In this document: positions 44,901-55,124 of the stretch, in pieces
Position numbering within the stretch: the stretch's first letter is position 1
How the letters are laid out: every line of letters begins with the position of its first letter
Source of the DNA: Zea mays
Lineage: Eukaryota; Streptophyta; Magnoliopsida; Poales; Poaceae
Assembly (NCBI RefSeq): GCF_902167145.1
Contig: NC_050102.1
Span: 14,012,850 to 14,076,849 of the forward strand
DNA length: 64,000 bases
Direction of reading: 5' to 3'
The notes under the pieces: model-generated
Database searches by the model: none
Seen by the model: only the letters and a program-made list of their open reading frames with translations
What the model was told of the DNA's origin: nothing
Program-made: the position numbers and the translations under genes

Positions 44901-45188
44901 CAGTTGGAGGAAGCTCGGGACAGGGCCTTACTACACTCGGCGCGGTACCAACAGTCCCTGCGACGCTACCACGCCCGAGGGGTCCGGTCCCGAGAACTCC
45001 AGGTGGGCGACCTGGTGCTTCGGCTGCGACAAGACGCCCGAGGGAGGCACAAGCTCACGCCCCCCTGGGAAGGGCCATTCGTCATCACCAAAGTTCTGAA
45101 GCCCGGAACATACAAGCTGGCCAGCAATCAAGGCGAGATCTACGGCAACGCTTGGAACATCAAACAGCTACGTCGCTTCTATCCTTAA
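41919..45188 (+). CDS. pol: Element D pol: RT, RNase H, archaeal-type RNase H, integrase
   Basis: Uninterrupted for about 1089 codons after the amber. RT has [28 protein letters not shown] and catalytic YVDD at 42501-42512. A degenerate RNase H is followed by an archaeal-type RNase H ([13 protein letters not shown] at about 43360, [35 protein letters not shown]). A linker has four 21-bp repeats (43811-43890), one more than C. Integrase has the H..H..C..C region at about 44140-44280 and catalytic [16 protein letters not shown] and GQVERANG at about 44347-44650. It is apparently competent. Confidence 0.94.
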   Translation, partial: EAVLVDFLRANADVFAWSPSDMPGIPRDVAEHSLDIRAGARPVRQPLRRFDEEKRRAIGEEIHKLMAAGFIKEVFHPEWLANPVLVRKKGGKWRMCVDYTGLNKACPKVPYPLPRIDQIVDSTAGCETLSFLDAYSGYHQIRMKESDQLATSFITPFGMYCYVTMPFGLRNAGATYQRCMNHVFGEHIGRTVEAYVDDIVVKTRKAPNLLSDLEVTFRCLKAKGVKLNPEKCVFGVPRGMLLGFIVSERGIEANPEKIAAITSMGPIKDLKGVQRVMGCLAALSRFISRLGERGLPLYRLLRKAECFVWTPEAEEALGNLKALLTKAPVLVPPADGETLLVYVAATTQVVSAAIVVERQEEGHTLPVQRPVYFISEVLSETKIRYPQAQKLLYAVILTRRKLRHYFESHPVTVVSSFPLGEIIQCREASGRIAKWAVEIMGETISFAPRKAIKSQVLADFVAEWVDTQLPTTPIQPELWTMFFDGSLMKTGAGAGLLFISPLGKHLRYVLRLHFPASNNVAEYEALVNGLRIAIELGVRRLDARGDSRLIIDQVMKSSHCRDPKMEAYCDEVRRLEDKFFGLELNHIARRYNETADELAKIASGRTTVPPDVFSRDLHQPSVKLDDAPEPEVPSAQPEVSSAQPKVPSAQPEVPSAPEGGALNVEEGQSGATPDQDWQAPYLQYLRRGELPLDQVEARRVARRAKSFVLLGDEEDLYHRSPSGILQRCIPIAEGRELLQEVHSGACGHHAAPRALVGNAFRQGFYWPTAVADATRIVRTCEGCQFYAKRTHLPAQALQTIPITWPFAVWGLDLVGPLQKAPGGYTHLLVAIDKFSKWIEVRPLNSIRSEQAVAFFTNIIHRFGVPNSIITDNGTQFTGKKFLDFCEDHHIRVDWAAVAHPMSNGQVERANGMILQGLKPRIYNDLNKFGRRWMKELPSVVWSLRTTPSRATGFTPFFLVYGAEAILPTDLEYGSPRARAYTEQSNQASREESLDQLEEARDRALLHSARYQQSLRRYHARGVRSRELQVGDLVLRLRQDARGRHKLTPPWEGPFVITKVLKPGTYKLASNQGEIYGNAWNIKQLRRFYP
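43811..43893 (+). repeat. 21-bp coding repeat in pol linker of D (4 units)
   Basis: GGTACCCTCGGCTCAGCCC-type units start at 43811, 43832, 43853 and 43874, encoding PSAQPEV-like heptapeptides between aRNH and integrase. Element C has three units (25390-25455). Confidence 0.85.
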
Positions 45189-46874
45189 GATGTTTTCAAG
45201 TTGTTCATATACCTCGCACCTACGCAAAGTTTAGTTGTCAAGGAAGGGTCGGCCTAGCCTCGGCAAAACCCGACCCTCCCTCGGGGGCTAAAAGGGGGGA
45301 GACCCCCTCTGCGTCGAATTTTTCCTCGAAAAAGGATCTCTTTTTAGCAGGATTTCTTTCGTGCTTCTTGACTACTTCGGAAAGCGGATCCTGGAAACGA
45401 CGAGGTACACGTAAGCAGCCAAGGCTGACCGAGCCGAGGGACTCCTACGCCTCCGGGATACGGATACCTCACTCGTCCCCTTCTGCGATAAGTAACTTGC
45501 GCTCGGATAAAGCGACTCCGTGGACCGAATGAGTCATCACGTTCGGAAGCTCTCCTGCCGAAGCAGTCCTTCAAGCTTTCTCGACTAAGTCGGGGACAGG
45601 GCCTCATGGACGGGTGAAAGTACGCGTAAGCGGCAAGGCCGACCGAGCCGAGGGATCCCCACGCCTCTGGGATACGGATACCTCACTCGTCCCTTCCGCG
45701 AAAAGCAGCTCTTGCTCACACAAACATCCCTGTTACCGACGAAGTCCAGATGCTCGAAACAGGAGGAAAAAAGGCGCAGCTTCACAAGTGCAGCGAGGGC
45801 GTTTTCTTCTGGCCTCGGCGGCCGCAGGAAGCACACGCTACAAGATGATCGGATCCTGCAGGCTCGGGTCTTCACGCCGAAGGGAGCTGTAGCACCCTCG
45901 GCATCGACGACGTCTTCAGCAAAGCCCGACCCAGCCTCGGGCGGCGCCGCGGTCCAGGGGCTCCTCCGGGAATCCGGCCCGAGCAGGCGGCTCAACCGGT
46001 TACCCCTGGGGCCTCGGTCAACCGGCTCCCAAGGGCGCCAGCCTGATCCGAGGCCTCGACTGATCGACTTTGGCGTCGGCCCCGCTGACGGACAACACGG
46101 CTAGGCTCCGGCCAACCAGGTTCCCATTCTCGAGCCAACTCCGCCTCTGTTCATACTGATATCGCTACCCCCGGCCTCGATCCACCGAAGGGCGACCGAG
46201 GGGTCTCTTCAACTAAGCTAGAGGAGCCTCACATAACAAGGCCGAACGGGCCGAGGGATTCCTACGCCTCCGGGATACGGATACCTCACCCGTCACCTTG
46301 ACACGGGGCAACTCATGCTTGGTAAAGCGGTTCAGATAATCAAACAGGCGAGACCTAGTGCTCAAAAATGAGGAAAAAACACGGCTCAGTGCCGAAGTTA
46401 CATACACGTTCAGGCCTCGACAGCCACAATGAACGAGGACCAATGGCATACGAGATGCCATTACAAACGGAACTCCGGTTCCCCCTCCTCAGGTACGAAC
46501 AACCCCACTCCGAGGGGGAAGGCCCGCGGAGCAACGGAAGGCCAACGAACGGCGCGCCGTCACCTACTCCAGCAGTGGCGACGACGGTGACTTCTGCTCC
46601 GGGGGGCCGAACAGCGGCAACGCTGACCTCAGGGTGGATGCCGCTGCCAGGAGGCCCCCGCCCGTGCCAAAACTCGTGAGGCAAGGACGGGCAGAAGGCC
46701 GTAGAAGTTGGAGGTCAGCCCGTGGCCGGTCCCGGCCGCCGCGCCGGCGGAAGAACCTCTTCCGGCTGCCGTGGCAGACGCCGACGCCGCAAGTGGCCCC
46801 GAAGCCACTCGCGGCTGAAGACCAGGCACGCTGCAGCTGCCGGACGCCACGGGCAATGCCCGCTTCTCCCCCCA
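45189..46874 (+). other. Element D 3' tail, proximal part
   Basis: Non-coding. Three dispersed ~58-bp repeats (45421-45480, 45635-45694, 46238-46296) share GGATACGGATACCTCAC. About 46545-47068 is the block that differs strongly from element C. Confidence 0.6.
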
Positions 46875-47225
46875 TCACTGAGTGAAGGAGCGGGCCACCG
46901 CCCACGCAGGGGCCGACCCCAACTCGGCACTCTCCCCTCCCCGGCCTTGGTGATGAAAATCCTTGAGGCCGAGGAAGGGGCAGAGGCCGCAGCCCGGCTC
47001 GCTTTCCCCCACCATCAAGCTGGAGGTCGCCATCTCGGGTGACCGCCGGTGAAGGGGTGCGACCGGGCTGCGTGATGAAAATCCTTGAAGCCGAACGATG
47101 GCTGAGAGGTACCAGCTCCCATGGAGTTGCGTTCCTCCAACGAGGAGGCGGAAAGGCGGCGGATACCCCCCATCCGGGGGCTCGGAAGACGGGAGGACCC
47201 GACGCTTAAGGGAGGAAGAAGACAT
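46875..47225 (-). CDS. Antisense ORF in element D 3' tail (116 aa)
   Basis: ATG at 47223-47225 and stop at 46875-46877 on the strand opposite gag-pol, with a TTTTAAAGG-type TATA box near 47252-47260. The first 50 residues (MSSSSLKRRVLP...) are almost the same as in element C. The rest aligns without gaps but with many replacements, keeping LQGFSS, RRSP, PGC and KDxHH. The frame ends about 95 codons earlier than in C. No family recognised; could be a degraded accessory gene. Confidence 0.4.
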   Translation of the reverse strand: MSSSSLKRRVLPSSEPPDGGYPPPFRLLVGGTQLHGSWYLSAIVRLQGFSSRSPVAPLHRRSPEMATSSLMVGESEPGCGLCPFLGLKDFHHQGRGGESAELGSAPAWAVARSFTQ

Positions 47226-49293
47226 GGTTGCCTTACGAAGGGAGCCTCCCTCCTTTTAAAGGCAACTCCCGCTATGTGCGCCCCCAAGCGCCGCGGGCCG
47301 AGTCTTCTCCAACACGCTCCAAGGCCCTCCCCTGCGACTCGGGGGCTGGGTCCCGCATGTCATGCAAGCCGGCTCAGGGCAGAAGAAGCCAAACCGCCGC
47401 GCATGGTGCGCACGACCGTCCAGCGGTTACAGGCGACCCCCCATTTTCGCCCAGACCAACGGGCGGAAGGGGCGGGCAGCCATGCAGGCGGCATGCAACC
47501 GCGCCAGATGGACGCGCTTCTCCGACTTCCGACACGCCAGCCTGGAACCCAGGCCCACGCGTCGAGCAACCGGCACGCCAGTTGCTGCATGCAAGCAACC
47601 GCACCGCCACTTGTGCCACCATCGCGCCTCTTCGGTTGCGAAGCCTGTGCCACGACTCGAGGCGACCCAACAGCGCCAGACTGGCGCGTCGGTCAAAGCG
47701 ACCGAAAGTGGGCCAGCAGTAATAGCGGTGGCAGGCGGGCGGGCACAGCAGTCACGTCGTCAGCCAGGCTCACGTCCCATCCTGAGACAGCAAGGGAGCC
47801 TCCTCTCACGGCGTGAAGACGGTGCACCCGTGACCCATTCCTCGAACGGATCGCACGCGCGCAACGGCCGCCCCGCCAACCACTCACCCCGTCGCATTAA
47901 CTCCGCGGCGAGACACGTGGCGCTTCTGGCAGGAGGAGCGCGCGACGCTTCACCTTCGCCGTAATAACCGCGTCAGAAAAGGTACGCCACGTCGTCCGAT
48001 TTCGTATCCTTTTCCGTTTTCCTCTTTCTCTATCTCTTGCAACAGGGACCGGGAAAGGGGGATACCCCGAAAGGGATCCTTCTCCGCGAAGGAACCGGGC
48101 TCCGAGCCCCCCATTACTGATCAGGGGTTCGAAGGCTGGCCCCCCGAGGGTTCAACAGTCGCCTCAGATCGCGTGGGCCCGACACCCACTACTGGTCAGG
48201 GGTTCGAAGGCCAGCCCCCCGAAGGGCTTCATGGCCGCCTCAGGCTACTCGGGCTCCGCGCCCATTACTGATCAGGGGTTCGAAGGCTGGCCCCCGAAGG
48301 GTTCACAGTCGCCTCAGACACCGAGCGAGGGATGACCAGGGGTACGTTCGATACATAACCGAGGCTCGGGCTGCGCTCCCGAGGTACCCTAGGACATTTC
48401 CGAGACCAGTGGGAACGATCTTGTAACGGAATCCCATCGGAGGGAGGCATCGAGCCCTCGGACCCCGTCGCCAGGGGACCGGGTCCGGCAAATCACCCGC
48501 AGGTACTTTTGGGCGTGCCTCTGGGCCCCTAGCCGACCCCCAACGAACGGGGCACGGACGTCCACTCGGATTACCCGCTTGCAGCTCACCGGAGACACCA
48601 TGTTCGGTGCCCATCGAGGGTAACATGGCGCACTCCCCCCTCCTCCTTGCGGAAAGGCGACGAAGGGGCGTATGTAAAAAGCCGAGTCTGTCCCTGATCG
48701 TCCTCTCGCCCTGTGTAGAGGCTCGGGGGCTGCTCTCGCAAAAACCGGCTCCGGCCAAATCGTTGACAGCGTCAACGATTTGGGCGTGCCTCTGGGCCCC
48801 TAGCCGACCCCCAACGAACGGGGCACGGACGTCCACTCGGATTACCCGCTTGCAGCTCACCGGAGACACCATGTTCGGTGCCCATCGAGGGTAACATGGC
48901 GCACTCCCCCCTCCTCCTTGCGGAAAGGCGACGAAGGGGCGTATGTAAAAAGCCGAGTCTGTCCCTGATCGTCCTCTCGCCCTGTGCAGAGGCTCGGGGG
49001 CTGCTCTCGCAAAAACCGGCTCCGGCCAAATCGTTGACAGCGTCAACATACCAGCCCGAGAGCTTGGGCCCCGACCGTGCACCCGGGCTACGGCCAGTTC
49101 GCATGAGGGAACAACCAGACCAGCCAAAGTATTAAGACCTCGAAGGAGTGTAACCACTCCTCCGAGGCCTCGGGGGCTACACCCGGCGGGTGCGCTCGCG
49201 CGCACCCACCGGAACGAAATGCAACCGAGGAAGGCTGGTCCCCTTGCAAAAAAGTGCGACAAAAGCCTCCAAGCGAGTGCTAACACTCCCTTC
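47226..49293 (+). other. Element D 3' tail, distal part
   Basis: GC-rich non-coding DNA. Three imperfect ~75-bp repeats lie at 48109-48325 and a 271-bp tandem duplication starts at 48511. Long frames on the minus strand (48303-49340) cross the duplication and the LTR boundary and are not genes. Confidence 0.6.
48511..49050. repeat. 271-bp tandem duplication with palindromic junction (D)
   Basis: The segment from 48511 is repeated from 48782 with only a few changes. The first copy ends in a 25-base palindrome at 48757-48781 with 11-base arms (AAATCGTTGAC / GTCAACGATTT) around AGC. Element C has one copy only (about 20331-20590), so the duplication is specific to D. Confidence 0.85.
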
Positions 49294-49309
49294 GAGGCTC
49301 GGGGGCTAC
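49294..49309 (+). other. Element D polypurine tract
   Basis: GAGGCTCGGGGGCTAC abuts the 3' LTR. Confidence 0.82.
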
Positions 49310-51047
49310 TGTCGGGGACCATAATTAGGGGTACCCTCAAGACGCCTAATTCTCAGCTGGTAACCCCCATCAGCATAAAGCTGCAAAGGCCTGATGGGCA
49401 TGATTAAGTCAGGGATCAGTCCACATGAGTGACTCGATCACGCTTCACCCGAGCCTAGCCTCGGCCGAAGGCAGCCGACCTCGAGAGACTTCCGTCTCGC
49501 CCGAGGCCCCCTTTTTATGGCGGACACATCACCGGCTCGCCCAAGGCCTTGGCTTCGCTCAGAAGCAACCTTGACTAAATCACCACACCGACTGACCAAA
49601 TTGCAGGGGCATTTAACGCACAGGAGGCCTGACACCTCTATCCTGACACGCGCCTCCGGCAGAGCCGAGGTGACCGCCGTCACCCCACCGCTCCACTGGC
49701 CAGTCTGACAGAAGGACAGCGCCGCCTGCGCCACTCCGACTGCAGCGCCACTCGACAGAGTAAGTCTGACAGGCAGTCAGGCCTCGCCAAAGGCGCCACG
49801 GCGAACTCCGCTCCGCCCGACCCCAGGGCTCGGACTCGGGCTAAGACCCGGAAGACGGCGAACTCCGCTCCGCCCGACCCCAGGGCTCGGACTCGGGCTA
49901 AGACCCGGAAGACGGCGAACTCCGCTCCGCCCGACCCCAGGGCTCGGACTCGGGCTAAGACCCGGAAGACGGCGAACTCCGCTCCGCCCGACCCCAGGGC
50001 TCGGACTCGGGCTAAGACCCGGAAGACGGCGAACTCCGCTCCGCCCGACCCCAGGGCTCGGACTCGGGCTAAGACCCGGAAGACGGCGAACTCCGCTCCG
50101 CCCGACCCCAGGGCTCGGACTCGGGCTAAGACCCGGAAGACGGCGAACTCCGCTCCGCCCGACCCCAGGGCTCGGACTCGGGCTAAGACCCGGAAGACGA
50201 CGAAACTCCGCCTCGCCCGACCCCAGGGCTCGGACTCCGCCCTGGCCTCGGCCGAACGACTTCCGCCTCGACCGACCCCTTGGCTCGGGCTCGGCCACGG
50301 CAACAGAAGGCAGACTCAACCTCGGCTTCGGAGGAAACCCCACGTCGCCCTGCCTAGGGCATAGACCGCCACGTCAACAGGAGGCGCCATCATCATCCCA
50401 CCCCGAATCGACTCGGGTCACGGAGAACAAGACCGGCGTCTCATCCGGCCAGCTCCGCCAGAGAGGCAATGATGGCGCTCCACAAGCTCTATGACGACGG
50501 CGGCCCCTAGCTCTCTTACGGAAGCAGGACAACGTCAGCAGGGACTCGACCGCTCCAACAGCTGTCCCTCCATCAGGCTCCGCCGCACCTCCAACAGCCA
50601 CGACATCACGCCAGCAGGGTGCCCAGATCTCTCCGGCTGCCACATTGGCATGTACCTAGGGCGCTAGCTCTCCCTCCGCTAGACACGTAGCACTCTGCTA
50701 CATCCCCATTGTACACCTGGATCCTCTCCTTACGACTATAAAAGGAAGGACCAGGGCCTTCTCAGAGGAGGTTGGCCGCGCGGGACCGAGGACGGGACAA
50801 GCGCTCTCTTGGGGCCGCTCGCTTCCCTCACCCGCGTGGACGCTTGTAACCCCCCTACTGCAAGCGCACCTGACCTGGGCGCGGGACGAACACGAAGGCC
50901 GCGGGACTTCCACCTCTCTCACGCTCGGCTCCGGCCGCCTCGCCTCTCCCCCCTTCGCGCTCGCCCACGCGCTCGACCCATCTGGGCTGGGGCACGCAGC
51001 ACACTCACTCGTCGGCTTAGGGACCCCCCTGTCTCGAAACGCCGACA
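49310..51047 (+). repeat. Element D 3' LTR (1738 bp)
   Basis: Nearly identical to the 5' LTR, with about six substitutions by eye. Seven 57-bp units at 49798-50196. Confidence 0.94.
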
Positions 51048-51052
51048 CACAT
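51048..51052. repeat. Target site duplication of element D (right)
   Basis: CACAT, one base different from the left copy CACAC. Confidence 0.8.
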
Positions 51053-52655
51053 ATTGCAACTGGTTTCCGCCTGGGTCAATGAGGACCACTCCCGCGCCAA
51101 CACTCTGTTGGTGGGCGGATCCATCAAAGAAAAGCGTCCAGTGGGGTTCGGTGAAGATCGGACCCCTGCGCTCCGCAGGTGTGGGGTTCGGAGCGGGGTC
51201 CGGGCCCCCAAGGGTGCACGGGGGTGGGGTCCACTCTACGATGAAGTCTGCCAGGACCTGACTTTTGATGGTGTGGTGGGGTTGGAAGTCCAGCTGGAAC
51301 TCGGCGAGCTCTGCCGCCCACTTGGCGATGTTGCCAGTGGCGTTTGGGTTGTAGAGGATGGCCCTTAACGGGAAGGAGGTCATTACCATGACCTTGTGTG
51401 CTTGGAAATAGTGACGCAGCTTCCTGGATGCGACCAACACGGCGTAGAGGAGTTTGTGCGTCTCGAGGTATCTAGCCTTTGCTTCATGGAGGACCTCGCT
51501 GACGTAGTAGACCAGCTTCTGGACAGTCCGAGTCTCTGTAGCTGGTCCTAAGTTTCCAGGTTCTTGTCCTTCTTGTGCCTCCCTTTCGGCGACTAACACC
51601 ATGCTTATTGCTTCTGCGGTCGCCGCAATGTACAGGTATAGCGGTTCCCCCGGCTCCAGAGCAACCAGGATCGGCAGGGAAGCTAGGTGCTGCTTCAGTT
51701 CTTTAAAGGCTTGTTCCGCCTCCTCGGTCCAGGCAAATGGGCCTGATTTCCGTAGGAGCTTGAAGAAGGGCAGCGCCCTCTCAGCCAACCTCGAAATGAA
51801 GCGGCTAAGGGCTGCTAGCGACCCTGTAAGCTTCTGGATGTCCTTAATACTGGCGGGAGGCCTCATTACCTCTATAGCCTTGATTTTCTCCGGGTTAGCT
51901 TCAATGCCCCGGTATGAAACCAGGAACACCAGCAACTTCCCTGCGGAGACACCGAAGATGCATTTCTCCGGGTTCAGCTTAGTGCGGGTTGCCCGCAGCT
52001 TGCCGAAAACCAGGGTCAGGTCTTCCACTATAGCCGACCCTTCCCTAGTCTTGACCACGATGTCATCGATGTAGATTTCCACCTTGTCCTGGATCAGGTC
52101 CCCGAAGGTCTTGCTCATCGCCCGAACAAATGTTGGCAAGGTGTTTCTCAGACCGTAGGGCATTACAACATAATAGTATAGTCCATCTACTGTCACAAAA
52201 GCAGTATGCCTCCTATCCTCCTTAGCCAACCGGATTTGGTGGAAACCAGAGTAGGCGTCCAAGAAGGACAAGAGGTCACACCCCGAGGTAGAGTCCACAA
52301 TCTGATCTATACGCGACAGTGGATACAGGTCCTTGGGGCATGCCTTATTTAGGCTGGTGTAGTCAATGCACATCCGAAGCTTCCTGTTTGCCTTTGGCAC
52401 GACGACTGGGTTGGCCAGCCACACGGGGTGATGAACCTCTTCAATAAAGCCGACATGCAACAGCTTCCGGACCTCCTCACGGATGAAGTCCTGTCGTTCC
52501 ACGGACTGTCTCCTCGGCTTCTGGCTCACCGGCTTGGCGTCCGGGTAGACCTTTAGCTGGTGCTCGATCACCTCTCTGGGGATCCCAGGCATCTGCGACG
52601 GCTCCCAAGCGAAGACGTCGACATTTGCTTGGAGGAAGGCGACGAGCGCGAGTTC
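51048..52655 (-). pseudogene. pol: Element A RT, RNase H and start of archaeal-type RNase H
   Basis: Open frame of about 535 codons on the minus strand, in phase with the protease and separated from it by TAG at 52656-52658. RT shows MCIDYTSLNKACP, FLDAYSGFHQIRL and catalytic YIDD (near 52065-52085). A degenerate RNase H follows, then FFDGSAHQQSVGAG of the second RNase H. The frame is cut by element D and resumes at 36871. The frame itself carries no stop, but the product is truncated by the insertion. Confidence 0.9.
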
Positions 52656-52658
52656 CTA
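52656..52658 (-). promoter_or_regulatory. In-phase amber codon between protease and RT (A)
   Basis: GAA AAA TAG GAA, the same position and flanking codons as in the Huck-like elements. A second in-frame TAG, probably a later mutation, lies 12 codons upstream at 52692-52694. Confidence 0.55.
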
Positions 52659-52691
52659 TTTTTCTCCCAGGTTCCCTGCAATGCGGGTGGT

Positions 52692-53438
52692 CTAGGAGGG
52701 GTCCACGCCGACCTGGATGGTCTTCGCGGGTCCGCCGTCTGCCCTAGACGGCTGCACTTTCGGCGCCTTGGAGGGCGCCCTGGTACTGGGGCCTCTTCCT
52801 CCGTCGTCCGGCTGAGCGATCTCGGCCGCCAGAGTGTGTAGCTTCTCGACGGCTGCTAGTGCAGCGGTGCGGTCACCCCGCACGATGAGGATCCCAGCAG
52901 GGGACGGCATCTTGAGTACCAAGTACCCGTAATGGGCAATGGCCATGAACCAGTATAGGGCCGGCCTCCCAGTGATGGCGTTAAAATGGAGGTTGACCTC
53001 CGCGACGTCGAACTGGACGTTTTCTGTATGGAAGTTCTCTTCCGTCCCAAATGTAACTGGGAGCGTTATGCTCCCGAGGGGATATACGGGCTGCGGGCCC
53101 ACCCCGGAGAATGGACGAGAGGGCCCCAGCCGCGACCCCGGAACCTGCAGCTGTCTGAATGCTGCATGGCTGATGACATTGAGGTCGACCCCTCCGTCGA
53201 TCAACATGTGATGTAGCCGCATGTTGGCGACAACAGGGGCGGTGATTAGCGGCAGCACGCCGGCCCCCGCCATGTTGTCGGGGTAGTCGGATGCCCCGAA
53301 GGAGATGGTGGTGCCCCTCCACCGTTGGTGTGGAGCGGTTTTGGGGACCCCTGGGACCGCCGAAAGAACTTCCAGGCGCAGGGACTTGACACTCCTGTGG
53401 GAGATGAGCTCCCAGCTTCCGCCGTACATTACATACAA
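52692..53438 (-). pseudogene. gag: Element A protease region
   Basis: 249-codon frame with the aspartic protease active site LIDGGVDLNVIS (DGG variant) and conserved flanks (MKLxFGT-like PVTFGTEENF, ITGRPALYWFMAIAHYGYLVLKMP). It ends at a TAG 12 codons before the conserved amber. Upstream gag is in another frame, so the polyprotein is broken. Confidence 0.85.
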
Positions 53439-53494
53439 CTTCTTGCGTGGGTCGCCATCATCGCTGGAGTCAGAATCTCCAGCGAAAACGTCCT

Positions 53495-55063
53495 TTAGGC
53501 ACCCCTCGGGCGACTGGTAGCTGAGGTCTTGTCCTTCCGCAGTCGCGACCTTTCCGTCAGCTCCCTTCTAGCTTGGCCGGCGGTGGGGCGGCGAGCCGTC
53601 CTTGAAGGACTGCTCGCGCCGCTCGCTGACGCGCCTTGCGAGTTTGATAATCTCTCGGCAGTCGGCGGCACGGTGGCGGCTGTTGGGGTGCACTGGGCAT
53701 GTGTCACCGCTGCGTCCCTGGGGACGTGGGCGCTTGCTGCGCTCGCCTTGGCTCCCGGCGGCGGCGGCAGCAACTGAAACAGCGAACTGCAGCTTTTCGT
53801 GGCCGTGGTTCTTGTTTCTCCTCTTCTTCCTGCCTCCGCCCTAGGTGACGACATCCAAGTTGCCCACCTTGGTAACCTCGGCCTGTGGTACCGAGTGCCA
53901 AGCACGGCCCTCGGCGGCTCTGGCGCATTTGTCAGCTAGGGCAAAGAGTGTGGTGACGTTATCCACATCATGCGTGGCCAACTTCTCAAGCATCTTCTCA
54001 TCACGTACCCCCTGGCGGAAAGCAGTGATGATGGAAGCATCCGAGATATGGGGGATTGTCCCACATACCTTGGTGAAGCGGGAAATGAACGCTCGGAGGG
54101 TCTCCCCGGGTTCCTGTCTTACTGCGTGGAGGTGTGCCCCCACTCCGTGCCGCTAGTAAGAGCTAGCGAAGTTTGCCACGAACCGTGCACAGAGATCTTC
54201 CCAGGAGTAGATGGATCCTGGGGCTTGGTTCATGGGCCAGGTCCGGGCTGGCCTAGACAGGGCTACATGGAAGTAGGTTGCCATTACGGTGGTGCCTCCA
54301 CCTGCTGCCGTAATGGCAGTGACATAAACCTGCAGGAATTCTGACGGGTTTGTCGTACCGTCGTATTTTTCTGGCAGATGTAGCCGAAACTTGGGTGGCC
54401 ATGTTGCCGCACAGAGGTGGTCCGCTAGGGCGGCGCAGCCTACTCCAGCCAACGGGATGCTGGTCTAGAATCGAGCATCCCCTAGGGCCCGTGGCGCGAC
54501 CGCAGCGAAATCTTGCCCGAGGTTGCTGCACCGCTCACGCGCCTTCTCCAAAGAGATACAGGCATCTTTGCCCGCATGTTTGCGGTTGAGTTCATCCCAC
54601 AGGTCTCCTGGTCCCTCTGGAGGAACTTGCGTGTCTCCTTCTGCGCGTCGGTGGTTGAGCTCTGTTCGTAGATCTCCGGTCGGGGCAGTCCTCACCGAGG
54701 GCGAGCGCTCCGAGGCAAATGCTTCGTGCTGGCGCCAGGACGATCGAGGCTTAGGCCTGATCGAGCCAGTGTGCGCCATGCTAAGGAGGCGGTCCACATC
54801 ATCGCGCCACTGCCTCATAGCCCCTGGCGAGGCTGCGGGGCTTGGTAGGTGGCGCAACAACTCTCTGGCCGCAGAGAGCGCTCCGGCGGGGGCATCCCCT
54901 GATGGAGTTCGGGACGCCTGCACCGGCGTGCGCCACCGCGCGGGGCGCACGGCTGCAGCACCAAGCGTCAGGTGGCCAGAGCTCTATGGCGTAGAAGATG
55001 CGGCCTCTTCCTCCATGGGGAAGTCTTCAGAGGTCTCGTCACGATGCTCGACGATACAGACCA
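53495..55063 (-). pseudogene. gag: Element A gag (broken)
   Basis: Three pieces on the minus strand: an N-terminal part from about 55063 (frame of 54465-54950), the capsid-like domain in 54153-54452 and 53841-54143 (PEKYDGTTNPSEFLQVY, ETLRAFISRFTKV) split by TAG 54153-54155, and a region with zinc-knuckle-like Cys/His spacing near 53640-53720 in a different frame. Shifts and stops prevent a full product. The domain order matches gag of C and D. Confidence 0.85.
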
Positions 55064-55104
55064 TAGTGTTGAACAGGAAAACAAGCAAAAACCTAATGCC
55101 TAGC

Positions 55105-55122
55105 CCCCTACCTGGCGCGCCA
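55105..55122 (-). other. Element A primer binding site
   Basis: TGGCGCGCCAGGTAGGGG on the minus strand, two bases inside the 5' LTR, the same 18-mer as in the Huck-like elements. Confidence 0.8.
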
Positions 55123-55124
55123 AA

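Larger units (their letters stand above)
36872..51047 (+). mobile_element. Element D: intact Huck-like Tat-lineage retrotransposon
   Basis: LTRs 36872-38609 and 49310-51047 are both 1738 bp and differ by about six bases. It has the same organisation as element C but the opposite orientation. gag-protease and pol are uninterrupted, so it is potentially autonomous. It is inserted in the second RNase H of element A; A's reading frame resumes on the other side. Total length is 14,176 bp. Confidence 0.94.

Noticed and set aside
48303..49340. 345-codon minus-strand frame in the tail of D
   Set aside because: Starts within the LTR, spans the 271-bp duplication and lacks an equivalent of the same structure in C; composition alone explains it.
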